From Methanoregula sp. (GTDB lineage: Archaea; Halobacteriota; Methanomicrobia; Methanomicrobiales; Methanospirillaceae), in the NCBI RefSeq assembly GCF_023227875.1, contig NZ_JALOCH010000004.1, positions 62,001 to 126,000 of the forward strand: a stretch of 64,000 bases of DNA. Direction: 5' to 3'. Made by a program: the position numbers and the translations under genes. This document shows positions 42,538 through 51,642 of this stretch, piece after piece (position 1 is the stretch's first letter; each line of letters starts with the position of its first letter). The notes beneath the pieces were generated by a model. It was not told where the DNA came from, did no database searches, and saw only the letters and a program-made list of their open reading frames with translations.

Positions 42538-42966
42538 TCACCTGCGCGGTTTCTCTTTCCTGCCGATGACCATCTCGTGGAGGCAGACGTTGTTCACCTT
42601 AGTGACCACGTACCGGACACCCGGGATATCTCCCATGGACCGGCCGAGACGGCCACCGATGCCCTCAATCTCGACTTCATCGTGTTCATCGATAAAGTTG
42701 ATGGCGCCATCGCCTACGGCGAATGCGCTGACCTGCCGGCCGTTCTTAATCAGCTGGACACGCACACACTTCCGGATCGCGGAGTTGGGCTGTTTTGCCT
42801 CGACACCGATCTTCTCAAGCACGATACCTCTCGCTTGTGGAGCACCCTCGCACGGGTCTGACTTCACATCAAGATTGAGCTCGCGGCGGGCGTAATTCTT
42901 GTCTGCCCACCGGAACTTATTTGAGTCCCGAACCAGTTTTCTGGCTGCAAATTTACCCTGTCCCAT
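42538..42966 (-). CDS. rps12: 30S ribosomal protein S12
   Basis: The 142-residue S12 lies at the decoding centre. The hallmark KQPNSAIRKCVRVQL and archaeal C terminus (MVIGRKEKPRR) are present. It leads the operon; a leader of about 50 nt with a palindromic hairpin precedes it. The stop codon lies 5 nt before the rps7 start, so the genes are coupled. Confidence 0.98.
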   Translation of the reverse strand: MGQGKFAARKLVRDSNKFRWADKNYARRELNLDVKSDPCEGAPQARGIVLEKIGVEAKQPNSAIRKCVRVQLIKNGRQVSAFAVGDGAINFIDEHDEVEIEGIGGRLGRSMGDIPGVRYVVTKVNNVCLHEMVIGRKEKPRR

Positions 42967-42994
42967 TAAATAGCCTCTTTTAAATTGATTTTGT

Positions 42995-43050
42995 GGTTAT
43001 CGATAACCCACATTGGGATATGTACTAACGCGGGGAACCGATTTATAAAT
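42995..43050 (-). promoter_or_regulatory. str-operon promoter and leader palindrome
   Basis: A TATA box (ATTTATAAAT, 43041-43050) predicts transcription start near 43020 and a leader of about 54 nt before rps12. Inside it the palindrome GGTTATCGATAACC (42995-43008) extends with near-symmetry to TGTGG/CCACA. It can form an RNA hairpin or bind a dimer. It could be an autoregulatory site for S7/S12 or an operator also affecting the divergent queD. Confidence 0.55.
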
Positions 43051-43132
43051 TGTGGCACTCCACCTGCCTGTCTTATACTATTGATCCTCAGCCATAATAA
43101 CATTTTATCCTCCAGAACCCAAATGTTGATCA

Positions 43133-43537
43133 ATGAAAGTCGGGATCTATAAAGAGGTGCAGATTGATACCAGCCACCGTCTGCTCCATTACAAGGGGAA
43201 GTGCGCCAACCTCCATGGGCACCGGTGGAAGGTGGAGGTCTGGATGGAGGGGGAGCCGGATCCGGCCACGCAAATCCTGATCGATTACACCCTGATCAAG
43301 CAGGTCATCGGCAAGTACGATCACCAGATCATCCTCAACCAGGATGACCCGATGGTGCCCTGCATCCGTAAGTTCAACCCGGTGATCACAACGCCCGGCG
43401 ATCCGACCAGTGAACTGATCGCATCGATCATCCGCGAGGATCTCTACGCGGTCTGCCGGGAACAGGGGATAAAAGCAACAGTACCGAAGATCCGGGTCTG
43501 GGAATCCCCGACATCCTGCGCTGAGCTTAAAGAATGA
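43133..43537 (+). CDS. queD: 6-carboxytetrahydropterin synthase QueD
   Basis: The 134-residue PTPS-family enzyme has the zinc histidines (SHRL, HGHRW) and the active-site cysteine in GKCANLHGH. It converts dihydroneopterin triphosphate to 6-carboxytetrahydropterin for preQ0. The stop overlaps queE by 4 nt. CATTTTATCC (43101-43110) is a likely TATA box about 28 nt before the start, so the transcript is leaderless. Pathway product preQ0 goes into archaeosine in tRNA. Confidence 0.93.
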   Translation: MKVGIYKEVQIDTSHRLLHYKGKCANLHGHRWKVEVWMEGEPDPATQILIDYTLIKQVIGKYDHQIILNQDDPMVPCIRKFNPVITTPGDPTSELIASIIREDLYAVCREQGIKATVPKIRVWESPTSCAELKE

Positions 43538-44139
43538 AGATCGCAGAGATTTTTTTGAGCCTTCAGGGTGAAGGCAAAAACCAGGGGAAGCCCTGCCTGT
43601 TCATCCGGCTTGCGGGCTGCAACCTCAACTGCACCTGGTGCGACACGACATACGCACGGGACGGCGTGACGATGAGCCTTGACTCCGTGCTCGAACAGGT
43701 CTGGCGCATCAATCCCCCGTATGTCTGTATTACGGGAGGAGAACCGCTCATCCAAGCGGATGCGCTCGAACCCCTCCTGGCCTCGCTGCACAAGCGGGGG
43801 ACAGCGATCGATATCGAGACGAACGGGACGATCGACTTTTCCTGTCTTCAGCAGTACGCATCGGTCTGCATGGACGTAAAGTGCCCCTCGTCCGGAGAGC
43901 AAAGTGACCTGGCGTTACTTGAAAAGATCCGGCCGCAGGACAGTGTCAAGTTTGTCGTGAACGATGAGACGGACTGCCAGTACGCGCAGGAGGTCATGAA
44001 TACGCACCGGATTGCGGGGGAGATCTTCTTCTCACCGGTCTTTGGCACGGACTACACAAAAATTACAAATTTTATCCTTGTTAATAACCTGCCGATCCGG
44101 TTCCAGATCCAGCTCCACAAGCTCATCGGGGTGAAATGA
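43534..44139 (+). CDS. queE: 7-carboxy-7-deazaguanine synthase QueE
   Basis: The 201-residue radical-SAM enzyme has the 4Fe-4S motif CNLNCTWC (CxxxCxxC) after FIRLAGC. It makes the deazaguanine ring from 6-carboxytetrahydropterin. ITGGEPLIQ and DIETNGT are the usual radical-SAM beta strands. It overlaps queD and queC by a few bases, so the three are coupled. Confidence 0.94.
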   Translation: MKIAEIFLSLQGEGKNQGKPCLFIRLAGCNLNCTWCDTTYARDGVTMSLDSVLEQVWRINPPYVCITGGEPLIQADALEPLLASLHKRGTAIDIETNGTIDFSCLQQYASVCMDVKCPSSGEQSDLALLEKIRPQDSVKFVVNDETDCQYAQEVMNTHRIAGEIFFSPVFGTDYTKITNFILVNNLPIRFQIQLHKLIGVK

Positions 44140-44804
44140 TGAAGGCGGTATGTTTACTCTCAGGGGGAATGGACTCCTCCACGCTCGCGTATGTTGCAAA
44201 GAGCAAAGGCTTCGATATCCTGGCCCTGCACCTGAACTACGGTCAGCGGACGGAAGGAAAGGAACTCACGAGCGCAAAGAAGATCGCGGGACTGCTGGAC
44301 GCACAAGCCTTTGTCGAGATCAATCTCGATTATTTCACGAAGTTCGGGGCGAGCAGCCTGACAGACAAGGAGATCGCAGTCGAGGAGTTTGACCCGGCCC
44401 GGGCCCACATGCCCAACACGTACGTGCCGTTCAGGAACGCGAACCTGCTTGCGATTGCAACGAGTTTTGCCGAGGCGCAGAGTGCAGACGCGATCTTCAT
44501 CGGCGTCCAGTCGCTCGACTACAGCGGCTACCCGGACTGTCGCCCGGAGTTTATTGCAGCGTTCCAGAAGGTGATCGACCTCGGGACTAAGGACACCACG
44601 AAGATCACGCTCTTCACGCCGTTCATAAAAATGACCAAGACCGATATCCTGCGCGAGGGTATCCGGCTTGGCGTGCCCTACGAACACACCTGGTCCTGCT
44701 ACCGGAACGAGGGGAAAGCCTGCGGTACCTGCGGGTCCTGCCACTTCCGGAAAGAGGCGTTCGATGCCATGGGGATCCGGGATCCCATCGAGTACGAGGG
44801 ATAA
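44139..44804 (+). CDS. queC: 7-cyano-7-deazaguanine synthase QueC
   Basis: The 221-residue enzyme has the ATP pyrophosphatase loop LLSGGMDSSTLAY and four zinc cysteines in CYRNEGKACGTCGSCHF. It makes preQ0 with ATP and ammonia. I take ATG 44139 over 44136 because GGGGTGA is then 4 nt upstream. The nudix gene begins directly at its stop. Confidence 0.95.
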   Translation: MKAVCLLSGGMDSSTLAYVAKSKGFDILALHLNYGQRTEGKELTSAKKIAGLLDAQAFVEINLDYFTKFGASSLTDKEIAVEEFDPARAHMPNTYVPFRNANLLAIATSFAEAQSADAIFIGVQSLDYSGYPDCRPEFIAAFQKVIDLGTKDTTKITLFTPFIKMTKTDILREGIRLGVPYEHTWSCYRNEGKACGTCGSCHFRKEAFDAMGIRDPIEYEG

Positions 44805-45302
44805 ATGGAGATCTTCCGCGGCAGGCGCCTCTGGATCGAGACGAAGACCATCCGGCTCCCTACGGGGACCGAACGGGAGAAGGTGATCGTCCACCCGTCC
44901 AATGCGGTCGCGATCTTCCCCATTGAAGGGGACCGGTGCAAGCTCCTGAAGCAGTACCGCTATGCGATCGACCAGTACATCCTCGAAGTACCGGCCGGCA
45001 CCATGGAACAGGGCGAGGAGCCCCTTGTCACAGCGGGGCGGGAACTGATCGAGGAAACAGGTTTTGCGGCAAAGACCATTGTCCCGAAGGGGTTTATCTA
45101 TACGACCCCCGGCTTCACGGACGAGAAGATCTTCCTGTTCGAGGCCCGGGACCTTTCGCCATCGCAGGAGTACGGGAAAGACGAGGATGAGGTGATCGAG
45201 GTGATCGATGTTGCCGTCCGTGATCTTCCGGGGATGATCCGCGATGGCAGCATTGTTGACGGGAAGACGATCTGCCTGATCCAGCGCTGCCTGGGGTGCT
45301 GA
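44805..45302 (+). CDS. NUDIX hydrolase, ADP-ribose pyrophosphatase-like
   Basis: The 165-residue protein has a full Nudix box, GTMEQGEEPLVTAGRELIEETG, matching GX5EX7REUXEEXGU (positions 66-88). The preceding QYRYAIDQYILEVPAG is typical of ADP-ribose pyrophosphatases. It starts right after queC's stop. The role beside que genes may be nucleotide clean-up; inference. Confidence 0.92.
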   Translation: MEIFRGRRLWIETKTIRLPTGTEREKVIVHPSNAVAIFPIEGDRCKLLKQYRYAIDQYILEVPAGTMEQGEEPLVTAGRELIEETGFAAKTIVPKGFIYTTPGFTDEKIFLFEARDLSPSQEYGKDEDEVIEVIDVAVRDLPGMIRDGSIVDGKTICLIQRCLGC

Positions 45303-46207
45303 TGATGCGGGCACTTACGTTCCTTATGCTCGCTGCAGTCCTCATTACAGCCGCGGCCTTTGCCGGTTGTTCCGGCACAACACTAAAATCCACGTATTCC
45401 GTGGATGACAAAGGCGCACTCTCCGTCACCTGCGTGCCGGCAACCACAACTGTTGAAGTGCTCTTCTCAAACGAGACCTATACGAAGTCCAGGATCACCC
45501 TGCACACGCAGAGCGGGGACGTAGTCACCTATCTTGCTGCACCGTCAGCACCGAAAGCGGCCATCGTATACGTGCCGGGCGCCGGCGAGACCATTGCCGG
45601 CCATGAGGAGCGCATGGTGAAGTATGCAACGGCCGGGTATGCCTTCCTCTTTGTCGACACACGCGGGAGAGGCGGCGAGACCCCCGGTGTCCCGTTCGGC
45701 CAGCAGCTGATCCAGCAGGACTTTGAAAAATTCCAGTCCGGTGAATGGCCGCAGTATTATCTCACGATCTGCGATCTCATCAATGCCCGGCAGTTCCTCT
45801 CGGAGAGGTTCTCTGTCCCGGTATATGCAGTGGGATCGAGCAATGGTGGCCGGTATGCCGCCATTGCGGCGGGGGTGGACACGGGATCGGCAGGGTACGT
45901 GGGCATCTCCACCTCCGACTGGGGGGTGCTGGACACGGTACTGGAGCAGGGACTCGCGGGAGACCCGGTACGGTTCGCTGCATCGCTTGAACCCAGTACG
46001 TATATCGGGAAGATCTCCCCGCGCCCGGTCTGGGTCTTCCATAATGCAACCGACCCCATCATCCCGTTTGCAAACGGGAAAGCGCTCTTTCTGAATGCCG
46101 GGGAGCCAAAGACCTTCACGGAGTTCTCCGGCAGCCATGGCATCAACACGGACGTGGATGATGCAATCATTATGCAATGGGCGCAAATTTATGCCACCCG
46201 CGGGTGA
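45302..46207 (+). CDS. Exported alpha/beta-hydrolase lipoprotein
   Basis: The 301-residue protein has a lipobox (AAAFAGC after ALTFLMLAAVLIT). An alpha/beta-hydrolase domain follows with the nucleophile elbow GSSNGGRY, an acid around FHNATDPIIPF and the histidine in GSHGI. It probably cleaves an ester or peptide bond outside the cell. The start ATG overlaps the nudix stop (TGATG). The family is otherwise unassigned. Confidence 0.8.
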   Translation: MMRALTFLMLAAVLITAAAFAGCSGTTLKSTYSVDDKGALSVTCVPATTTVEVLFSNETYTKSRITLHTQSGDVVTYLAAPSAPKAAIVYVPGAGETIAGHEERMVKYATAGYAFLFVDTRGRGGETPGVPFGQQLIQQDFEKFQSGEWPQYYLTICDLINARQFLSERFSVPVYAVGSSNGGRYAAIAAGVDTGSAGYVGISTSDWGVLDTVLEQGLAGDPVRFAASLEPSTYIGKISPRPVWVFHNATDPIIPFANGKALFLNAGEPKTFTEFSGSHGINTDVDDAIIMQWAQIYATRG

Positions 46208-46245
46208 ATAGGTAATAGCTTTACTAGAGAGGTTTGAGTCCGGCA

Positions 46246-47517
46246 ATGGCTGAAGTTGTGGAGATGGACGATGCGCGGAAGCGCTATGAATTCAAAAAGA
46301 CGCTGGAGAAGCTCCAGTCGCAGCAGGGGGACGGGACGGAGCTGATCACGCTCTACATTCCTCCCGACAAGCAGATCTATGATGTGACCAACCAGCTCAA
46401 GGACGAGTTCGGGCAGTGCGCGAACATCAAGAGCAAGCAGACGCGGACGAATGTCCAGAGCGCGATCTCCTCCATCCTCTCCCGCCTCAAGTACTACAAG
46501 CGCCCCCCCGAGAAAGGTATCGCCGTCTTCTGCGGCACGGTGAAGCTCTACGGCGACCGGACCGACCTCCAGTGCACGATCATCGAACCACCGGAAGCCC
46601 TCAACCTCTACATGTACCGGTGCAGCTCCAACTTCGAGCTCGAACCCCTCAGGCAGATGCTCGAGGAGAAGTACGTGTACGGCCTGCTCGTCCTCGACAA
46701 GCGTGAAGCATACTGGGGATTCCTGCGGGGCAACCGGATCGAACCGATGGGCGGGGCGAACTCAACCGTGCCGGGCAAGATGCGGAAAGGCGGCCAGTCG
46801 GCAGCCCGGTTCGGGCGCCTGCGCGAGATCGCCATCGACGAGTTCTATACAAAAATCGGCGAGCGGTCGAGCGCGATCTTCCTTGCCGAGAAAGATTTTT
46901 TCCAACGGTTCAAAGGCGTCCTTATCGGGGGACCGAGCCCGACCAAAGAGGAGTTCGAGAAGGGAGCATATCTCCACCATGAGGTCCAGAAACGGATCAT
47001 CGGCCTCTTCGATGTCGCTTACACCAACGAGGACGGGCTCGCGGAGCTCGTGGACGCGGCAAAGGATGCCCTCAAGGGCATGACCGTGATCAAGGAGAAG
47101 GGGTTCATGGAACGGTTCCTCAGGGAACTTGTCAAGGACGACGGGCTTGCCGCGTACGGCGAGGAAAGTATCCGGCGCAACCTTGAGATCGGTGCCGTCG
47201 ATATCCTCCTCCTCTCGGGAAACCTCCGCAAGTCGCGGCTGAAGATCAAGTGCCAGAGCTGCGACTACACGAGCGAGAAGACCGTGAATGTTGAGCCGGG
47301 AAAAACCATTGCGGATATTTCCCTCGGGAACTGCCCGAAATGCACGGCCCCGATCGTTCTTGAAGAAGAGATCGATATCATTGACGAACTGACAAAACTT
47401 GCCGACCAGAGCAGCGCGAAGGTCGAGATCATCTCGGATGATTTCGAGGAGGGATCGATCCTCTTCTCGGCATTCGGCGGGATTGCAGCAATCCTCCGCT
47501 ACAGGACGGGATACTAA
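46246..47517 (+). CDS. prf1: Peptide chain release factor aRF1
   Basis: The 423-residue protein has NIKSKQT (stop-codon recognition) and GGQSAARF (peptidyl hydrolysis). A zinc-binding segment (CQSCDYT, CPKC) sits in the C-terminal domain, as in archaeal aRF1. It ends translation at all three stop codons. GAGAGG lies 9 nt before the ATG. A TTG at 46234 is a less likely start. Confidence 0.97.
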   Translation: MAEVVEMDDARKRYEFKKTLEKLQSQQGDGTELITLYIPPDKQIYDVTNQLKDEFGQCANIKSKQTRTNVQSAISSILSRLKYYKRPPEKGIAVFCGTVKLYGDRTDLQCTIIEPPEALNLYMYRCSSNFELEPLRQMLEEKYVYGLLVLDKREAYWGFLRGNRIEPMGGANSTVPGKMRKGGQSAARFGRLREIAIDEFYTKIGERSSAIFLAEKDFFQRFKGVLIGGPSPTKEEFEKGAYLHHEVQKRIIGLFDVAYTNEDGLAELVDAAKDALKGMTVIKEKGFMERFLRELVKDDGLAAYGEESIRRNLEIGAVDILLLSGNLRKSRLKIKCQSCDYTSEKTVNVEPGKTIADISLGNCPKCTAPIVLEEEIDIIDELTKLADQSSAKVEIISDDFEEGSILFSAFGGIAAILRYRTGY

Positions 47518-49182
47518 ATGCTTCATGACGTGTTCATTACCATTGAGACCGCAATCAAAGAGACCAGCGGCGCTGCGGATGCGCTCCTGACCAACGGGGG
47601 AGAGCATGCGGACCTCGCATCGACCGTGGCGTTTGCCCTGGCGAAACAGAAAAAGCAGGCCCCGGTCAAAATTGCACAGGATCTTGTTGATGAGTTAAAA
47701 AAGCGCCCGGAACTTTCCGGCATGACGATTGAGGCCACGGGGCCGTACATCAATTTCATATTAGGCAACGCGTACGTCAGCGAGATGCTCAAAGCCGCGG
47801 TCCAGCCCGGGTACGGTAACCTCGAAAAGAAGACCACGCGGGTTGTCCTCGAACACACCAGCGCCAACCCGAACGGTCCCCTCCATGTCGGGCACATCCG
47901 GAACTCGATCATTGGCGACACCCTCGCCCGTGTATTCCGTAAGGCAGGGTACCCGCTTGAGGTGCAGTATTATGTCAATGACATGGGCCGCCAGATCGCA
48001 ATCGTGGTCTGGGGGTTCGACAACCTTGACAGTGCCCAGTATCCGGGAGAGAAAGAGGACGCCCACATTGCCCGGGTGTATATTGCGGCAAACCGCGAGA
48101 TCGAAAAGGATGAGGGGATCACCCAGCAGGTGAACACCCTTATGCAGCTCGTTGAGAACGGTGACCCGGCAACGGTCAGGAAGTTCAGGAAAGAGGTGGC
48201 CCGCTGCCTTGACGGGTTCAGGGTCACGATGAAGGACCTCAACGTTGCCCATGACCGGTTCGTCTGGGAGAGCGACTTTATCCGGAACGGGAACACGGAG
48301 CGGATTATCAACAAGCTCAAGAGGATGCCGCAGGCCCACGAGGATGAGACACTCTACCTTGACCTCTCTGAATTCGGGTTCGAGAATAAGTATGTCATCC
48401 GGCGGAGTGACGGCACTTCTGTTTACGCAGCCCGTGACCTCGCGTTCCATGCCTGGAAAGGCGCAAACTTCGATCGCGTCATCGATGTCCTTGGCGCTGA
48501 CCACAAGCTGATTGGTGCACAGCTCCAGTGCACCATGAAAATCCTTGGAGAGAAAGTCCCGGAGATCGTCCACTTCGAGTTCGTCTCCCTGCCGGAAGGT
48601 TCGATGAGTACCCGGGCCGGCAAGTTCGTCTCTGCCGATGACCTCATCGCCGAGATCCGGAAACGTGCCTTTGATGAGGTAACAACCCGGAGGCCGGAGC
48701 TTGATGAAGCGACACGGCGCTCGATCGCACAATCCGTCGGGCTTGCAGCGATCCGCTACGATATCGTGAAAGTCTCACCGGAGAAGAGCACGGTCTTTGA
48801 CTGGAAGGAGGCGCTGGACTTTGAACGCCAGAGCGGCCCCTACATCCAGTACGCCCATGCCCGGGCCTGCAGCATCCTTGAGAAAGCCGGGGAGTTTGCC
48901 GAGTGCTATGATATGGAGACCGAGCAGGAGATCATACTCGCAAAACAGATCGCAAAGTTCCCCATGACCATCGAAAAGGTCGTTGCCGAACTCCGGCCGC
49001 ACATCCTTGCCACCTATGCCCGGGAACTTGCAGACACGTTCAACACCTTCTATCACTTCGAGCCGGTACTGAAGAGTGAAGGAAAAGTACGGGACCGCCG
49101 GCTGACGCTGGTAAAAGCGGTGCAGAACACCTTGAAAGAGTCCCTCGAAACGCTCGGGATCGATGCCATCCGATCCATGTGA
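47518..49182 (+). CDS. argS: Arginyl-tRNA synthetase
   Basis: The 554-residue class-I synthetase has the HIGH-type motif PLHVGHIRN and a KMSK-equivalent MSTRAGK. The tRNA-binding C-terminal domain ends RLTLVKAVQNTLK. It directly follows the prf1 stop and overlaps the next gene by 20 nt, indicating one operon for translation genes. Confidence 0.98.
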   Translation: MLHDVFITIETAIKETSGAADALLTNGGEHADLASTVAFALAKQKKQAPVKIAQDLVDELKKRPELSGMTIEATGPYINFILGNAYVSEMLKAAVQPGYGNLEKKTTRVVLEHTSANPNGPLHVGHIRNSIIGDTLARVFRKAGYPLEVQYYVNDMGRQIAIVVWGFDNLDSAQYPGEKEDAHIARVYIAANREIEKDEGITQQVNTLMQLVENGDPATVRKFRKEVARCLDGFRVTMKDLNVAHDRFVWESDFIRNGNTERIINKLKRMPQAHEDETLYLDLSEFGFENKYVIRRSDGTSVYAARDLAFHAWKGANFDRVIDVLGADHKLIGAQLQCTMKILGEKVPEIVHFEFVSLPEGSMSTRAGKFVSADDLIAEIRKRAFDEVTTRRPELDEATRRSIAQSVGLAAIRYDIVKVSPEKSTVFDWKEALDFERQSGPYIQYAHARACSILEKAGEFAECYDMETEQEIILAKQIAKFPMTIEKVVAELRPHILATYARELADTFNTFYHFEPVLKSEGKVRDRRLTLVKAVQNTLKESLETLGIDAIRSM

Positions 49183-50062
49183 CCCCCTGAGGAAACAGGG
49201 GTACCAGTTTTTTTCAAAGGCCTCGTCAGCAGCGCTCAAACCCTGCATGTGGTGCAAACGGGCGCTGGCCGGCGGGGACATGTGCTACAAGCACCAGTTC
49301 TACGGGATCGACAGCCACCGCTGCGTCCAGATGACCCCGACCCTGCGCTGCAACCAGCGCTGCCTTTTCTGCTGGCGGTCGTTTGAGCACGAGCCGAAAG
49401 AGGCGGAGGAGTGCCCCCCGGAGACAATCCTTGCCGGCATCCATAAGTACCAGAAGAAGGCGCTCGCCGGCTACAACGCGGTGCTTGACAATACGGTGAC
49501 GGAGGAGCGGTGGCAGGAGGCGCTCGACCCGAAGCATGTCGCTATCTCCCTCTCCGGCGAGCCGACGCTCTACTCACAACTCCCGGAACTCATCGACCTC
49601 TTCAACAGCAAAGGGTACACCACGTTCCTGGTCAGCAATGGTACTAACCCGGATATGCTCAAAAGATGCCATCCGTTCCAGATGTACGTTTCGCTCGATG
49701 CACCGGACAAGGATACCTACATGGCCGTCTGCCGCCCGCTCGGGGACTACTGGGAGCGGGTGCAGGAGAGCCTCCGTCTCCTCCGTTCCCGCAGGTCGGC
49801 GATCCGGGTCACGCTCGTGAAAGGCCTCAACGATTTCGCCCCGGAGCGGTATGCCACGATCCTGCAGGAGTCGGGCGCAAGTTTTGTGGAAATAAAGGGA
49901 TATATGTATCTGGGATACAGTAGAAACCGGTTGGCAAGAGAGAACATGCCGGAGCACGCCGAGGTGCGGTCATTTGCGGAGAAGATCGCAGCCGCGTGCG
50001 ATTACCGGTTCAAGGATGAGAACACACTGAGCAGAGTGGTAGTGCTGGAGCATATGACATGA
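49163..50062 (+). CDS. taw1: tRNA 4-demethylwyosine synthase (Taw1/TYW1 type)
   Basis: The 299-residue radical-SAM enzyme has CNQRCLFC as the SAM-cluster motif and an extra cysteine set (CMWCKRALAGGDMC ... HRC) for a second cluster. It condenses pyruvate with m1G37 of tRNA(Phe) to make the tricyclic wyosine base. The N terminus overlaps argS by 20 nt. Downstream sepS overlaps its stop. Confidence 0.94.
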   Translation: MPSDPCDPLRKQGYQFFSKASSAALKPCMWCKRALAGGDMCYKHQFYGIDSHRCVQMTPTLRCNQRCLFCWRSFEHEPKEAEECPPETILAGIHKYQKKALAGYNAVLDNTVTEERWQEALDPKHVAISLSGEPTLYSQLPELIDLFNSKGYTTFLVSNGTNPDMLKRCHPFQMYVSLDAPDKDTYMAVCRPLGDYWERVQESLRLLRSRRSAIRVTLVKGLNDFAPERYATILQESGASFVEIKGYMYLGYSRNRLARENMPEHAEVRSFAEKIAAACDYRFKDENTLSRVVVLEHMT

Positions 50063-51642
50063 GATTCAATCCCGAGGACTGGAAACGAAAATCACACGAG
50101 AATTTCGAAGGGGCATGGCATGACGGGCCATCGGTCCTGACACCGGCAGCCCATGATGATACCTACCCGTGCAGGGTCTACAAGCGTGCGCAGGCGCACC
50201 CGGTCTTTGCCACCATCAACCGCCTTCGCGAGACCTACCTCTCGATGGGGTTCGATGAGGCAGAAGTCCCGGTCATCATCGATGAAAAGGACATCTACCG
50301 GCAGTTCGGGCCTGAAGCGATGGCGGTGCTCGACCGCGTCTTCTACCTTGGCGGCCTCCCGCGGCCGAACGTGGGGATCGCCCGGGACCGGCTCGACAAG
50401 ATCAACGCGATTCTCAGCAAGACGATGCCCTCCGCAACCGAGGAGAAGCTCCGCGAAACACTCCATGCGTACAAGAAATCCGAGATCGATGGCGACGAGC
50501 TGACCTTCGAGCTCTCCAAGGTCCTCGAGACCGATGACGGGGTCGTTGTCCATATCCTCGATGCCGTCTTCCCGGAGTTCCGCGAGCTTGCCCCGGAGTC
50601 CTCGCGTTCAACCCTCCGCAGCCACATGACAAGCGGCTGGTTCATGACGCTCGGTTCCATCTGGGACAAGAGACCGCTCCCCCTCCGGCTCTTCTCGGTG
50701 GACCGTTGTTTCCGGCGCGAGCAGGCAGAAGGGCCGACCCGGCTCATGACCTACCACTCCGCGTCCTGTATCGTTGCCGGTGACGATGTGACAATCGACG
50801 ATGGAAAAGCGGTGAGCGAAGCGCTCCTCTCCGCATTCGGGTACACCGATTTCCGGTTCCAGCCGGATGAGAAGCGCTCCAAGTATTACATGCCGGATTC
50901 CCAGACTGAAGTATATGCCCGCCACCCGGTCCATGGCTGGGTAGAGGTAGCAACCTTTGGCATGTACTCCCCCTCGGCACTTGCCGAGTATGGGGTCGGT
51001 GTCCCGGTCATGAACCTTGGCCTCGGTGTCGAGCGGCTGGCGATGATCGCGTACAATGCGAACGATGTCCGACAACTCTGCTACCCCCAGTTCTTCCCCG
51101 GGTCCCTGAGCGACCGGGAGATTACCCGGGCTGTGCACCTGCGCGAGGAGCCGGTCTCGGCGGAGGGCAAGATGCTCGCCGCTGCGATCGCAAAAACCGC
51201 TGCCGCAAACGGGGCTGCGCAGGGCCCGTGTGCTTTCGATGCCTGGGAGGGATCGATGGGGGGCATGAAGGTGAAGGTCGTGGTGGAAGAGACCGAGTCC
51301 AACGCGAAACTCTGCGGCCCGGCCTGCGCCAACGAGATCTTTGTCCACGAGGGCTCGGTCCTCGGGGTCCCCGATGCAGAGAAGTGGCAGCAGGTACGGA
51401 CCGAGGGGGTGCCGACCGGCATCTCCTATCTCTCTGCGGTATCGGCCCTTGCCGCAGCACGGATCGAGGATGCAGCCCGGTGCGGGAAAGGGACACTGGT
51501 CCAGGTAAAGATGGCAAAACTCCCAAGCGATATCAACCTGAAAATCGAGGAGTACGCAATGCGCTTTGTCACCGACAATAAGAAGAAAGTCGATGTCCGC
51601 GGACCGGTCTTCCTCTCGGTCCGCTCGGAAGTTATTCCCTGA
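50059..51642 (+). CDS. sepS: O-phosphoseryl-tRNA(Cys) synthetase SepRS
   Basis: The 527-residue class-II synthetase begins MRFNPEDWKRKSHENFEGAW as in SepRS. Motif 2 (CFRREQAEGPTRLMTYHSAS) and motif 3 (GLGVERLAMI) are visible. It charges tRNA(Cys) with phosphoserine, which SepCysS then turns into Cys-tRNA; SepCysS is not in this window. Its presence supports a methanogen source. The stop abuts the stop of the convergent kinase. Confidence 0.97.
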   Translation: MRFNPEDWKRKSHENFEGAWHDGPSVLTPAAHDDTYPCRVYKRAQAHPVFATINRLRETYLSMGFDEAEVPVIIDEKDIYRQFGPEAMAVLDRVFYLGGLPRPNVGIARDRLDKINAILSKTMPSATEEKLRETLHAYKKSEIDGDELTFELSKVLETDDGVVVHILDAVFPEFRELAPESSRSTLRSHMTSGWFMTLGSIWDKRPLPLRLFSVDRCFRREQAEGPTRLMTYHSASCIVAGDDVTIDDGKAVSEALLSAFGYTDFRFQPDEKRSKYYMPDSQTEVYARHPVHGWVEVATFGMYSPSALAEYGVGVPVMNLGLGVERLAMIAYNANDVRQLCYPQFFPGSLSDREITRAVHLREEPVSAEGKMLAAAIAKTAAANGAAQGPCAFDAWEGSMGGMKVKVVVEETESNAKLCGPACANEIFVHEGSVLGVPDAEKWQQVRTEGVPTGISYLSAVSALAAARIEDAARCGKGTLVQVKMAKLPSDINLKIEEYAMRFVTDNKKKVDVRGPVFLSVRSEVIP

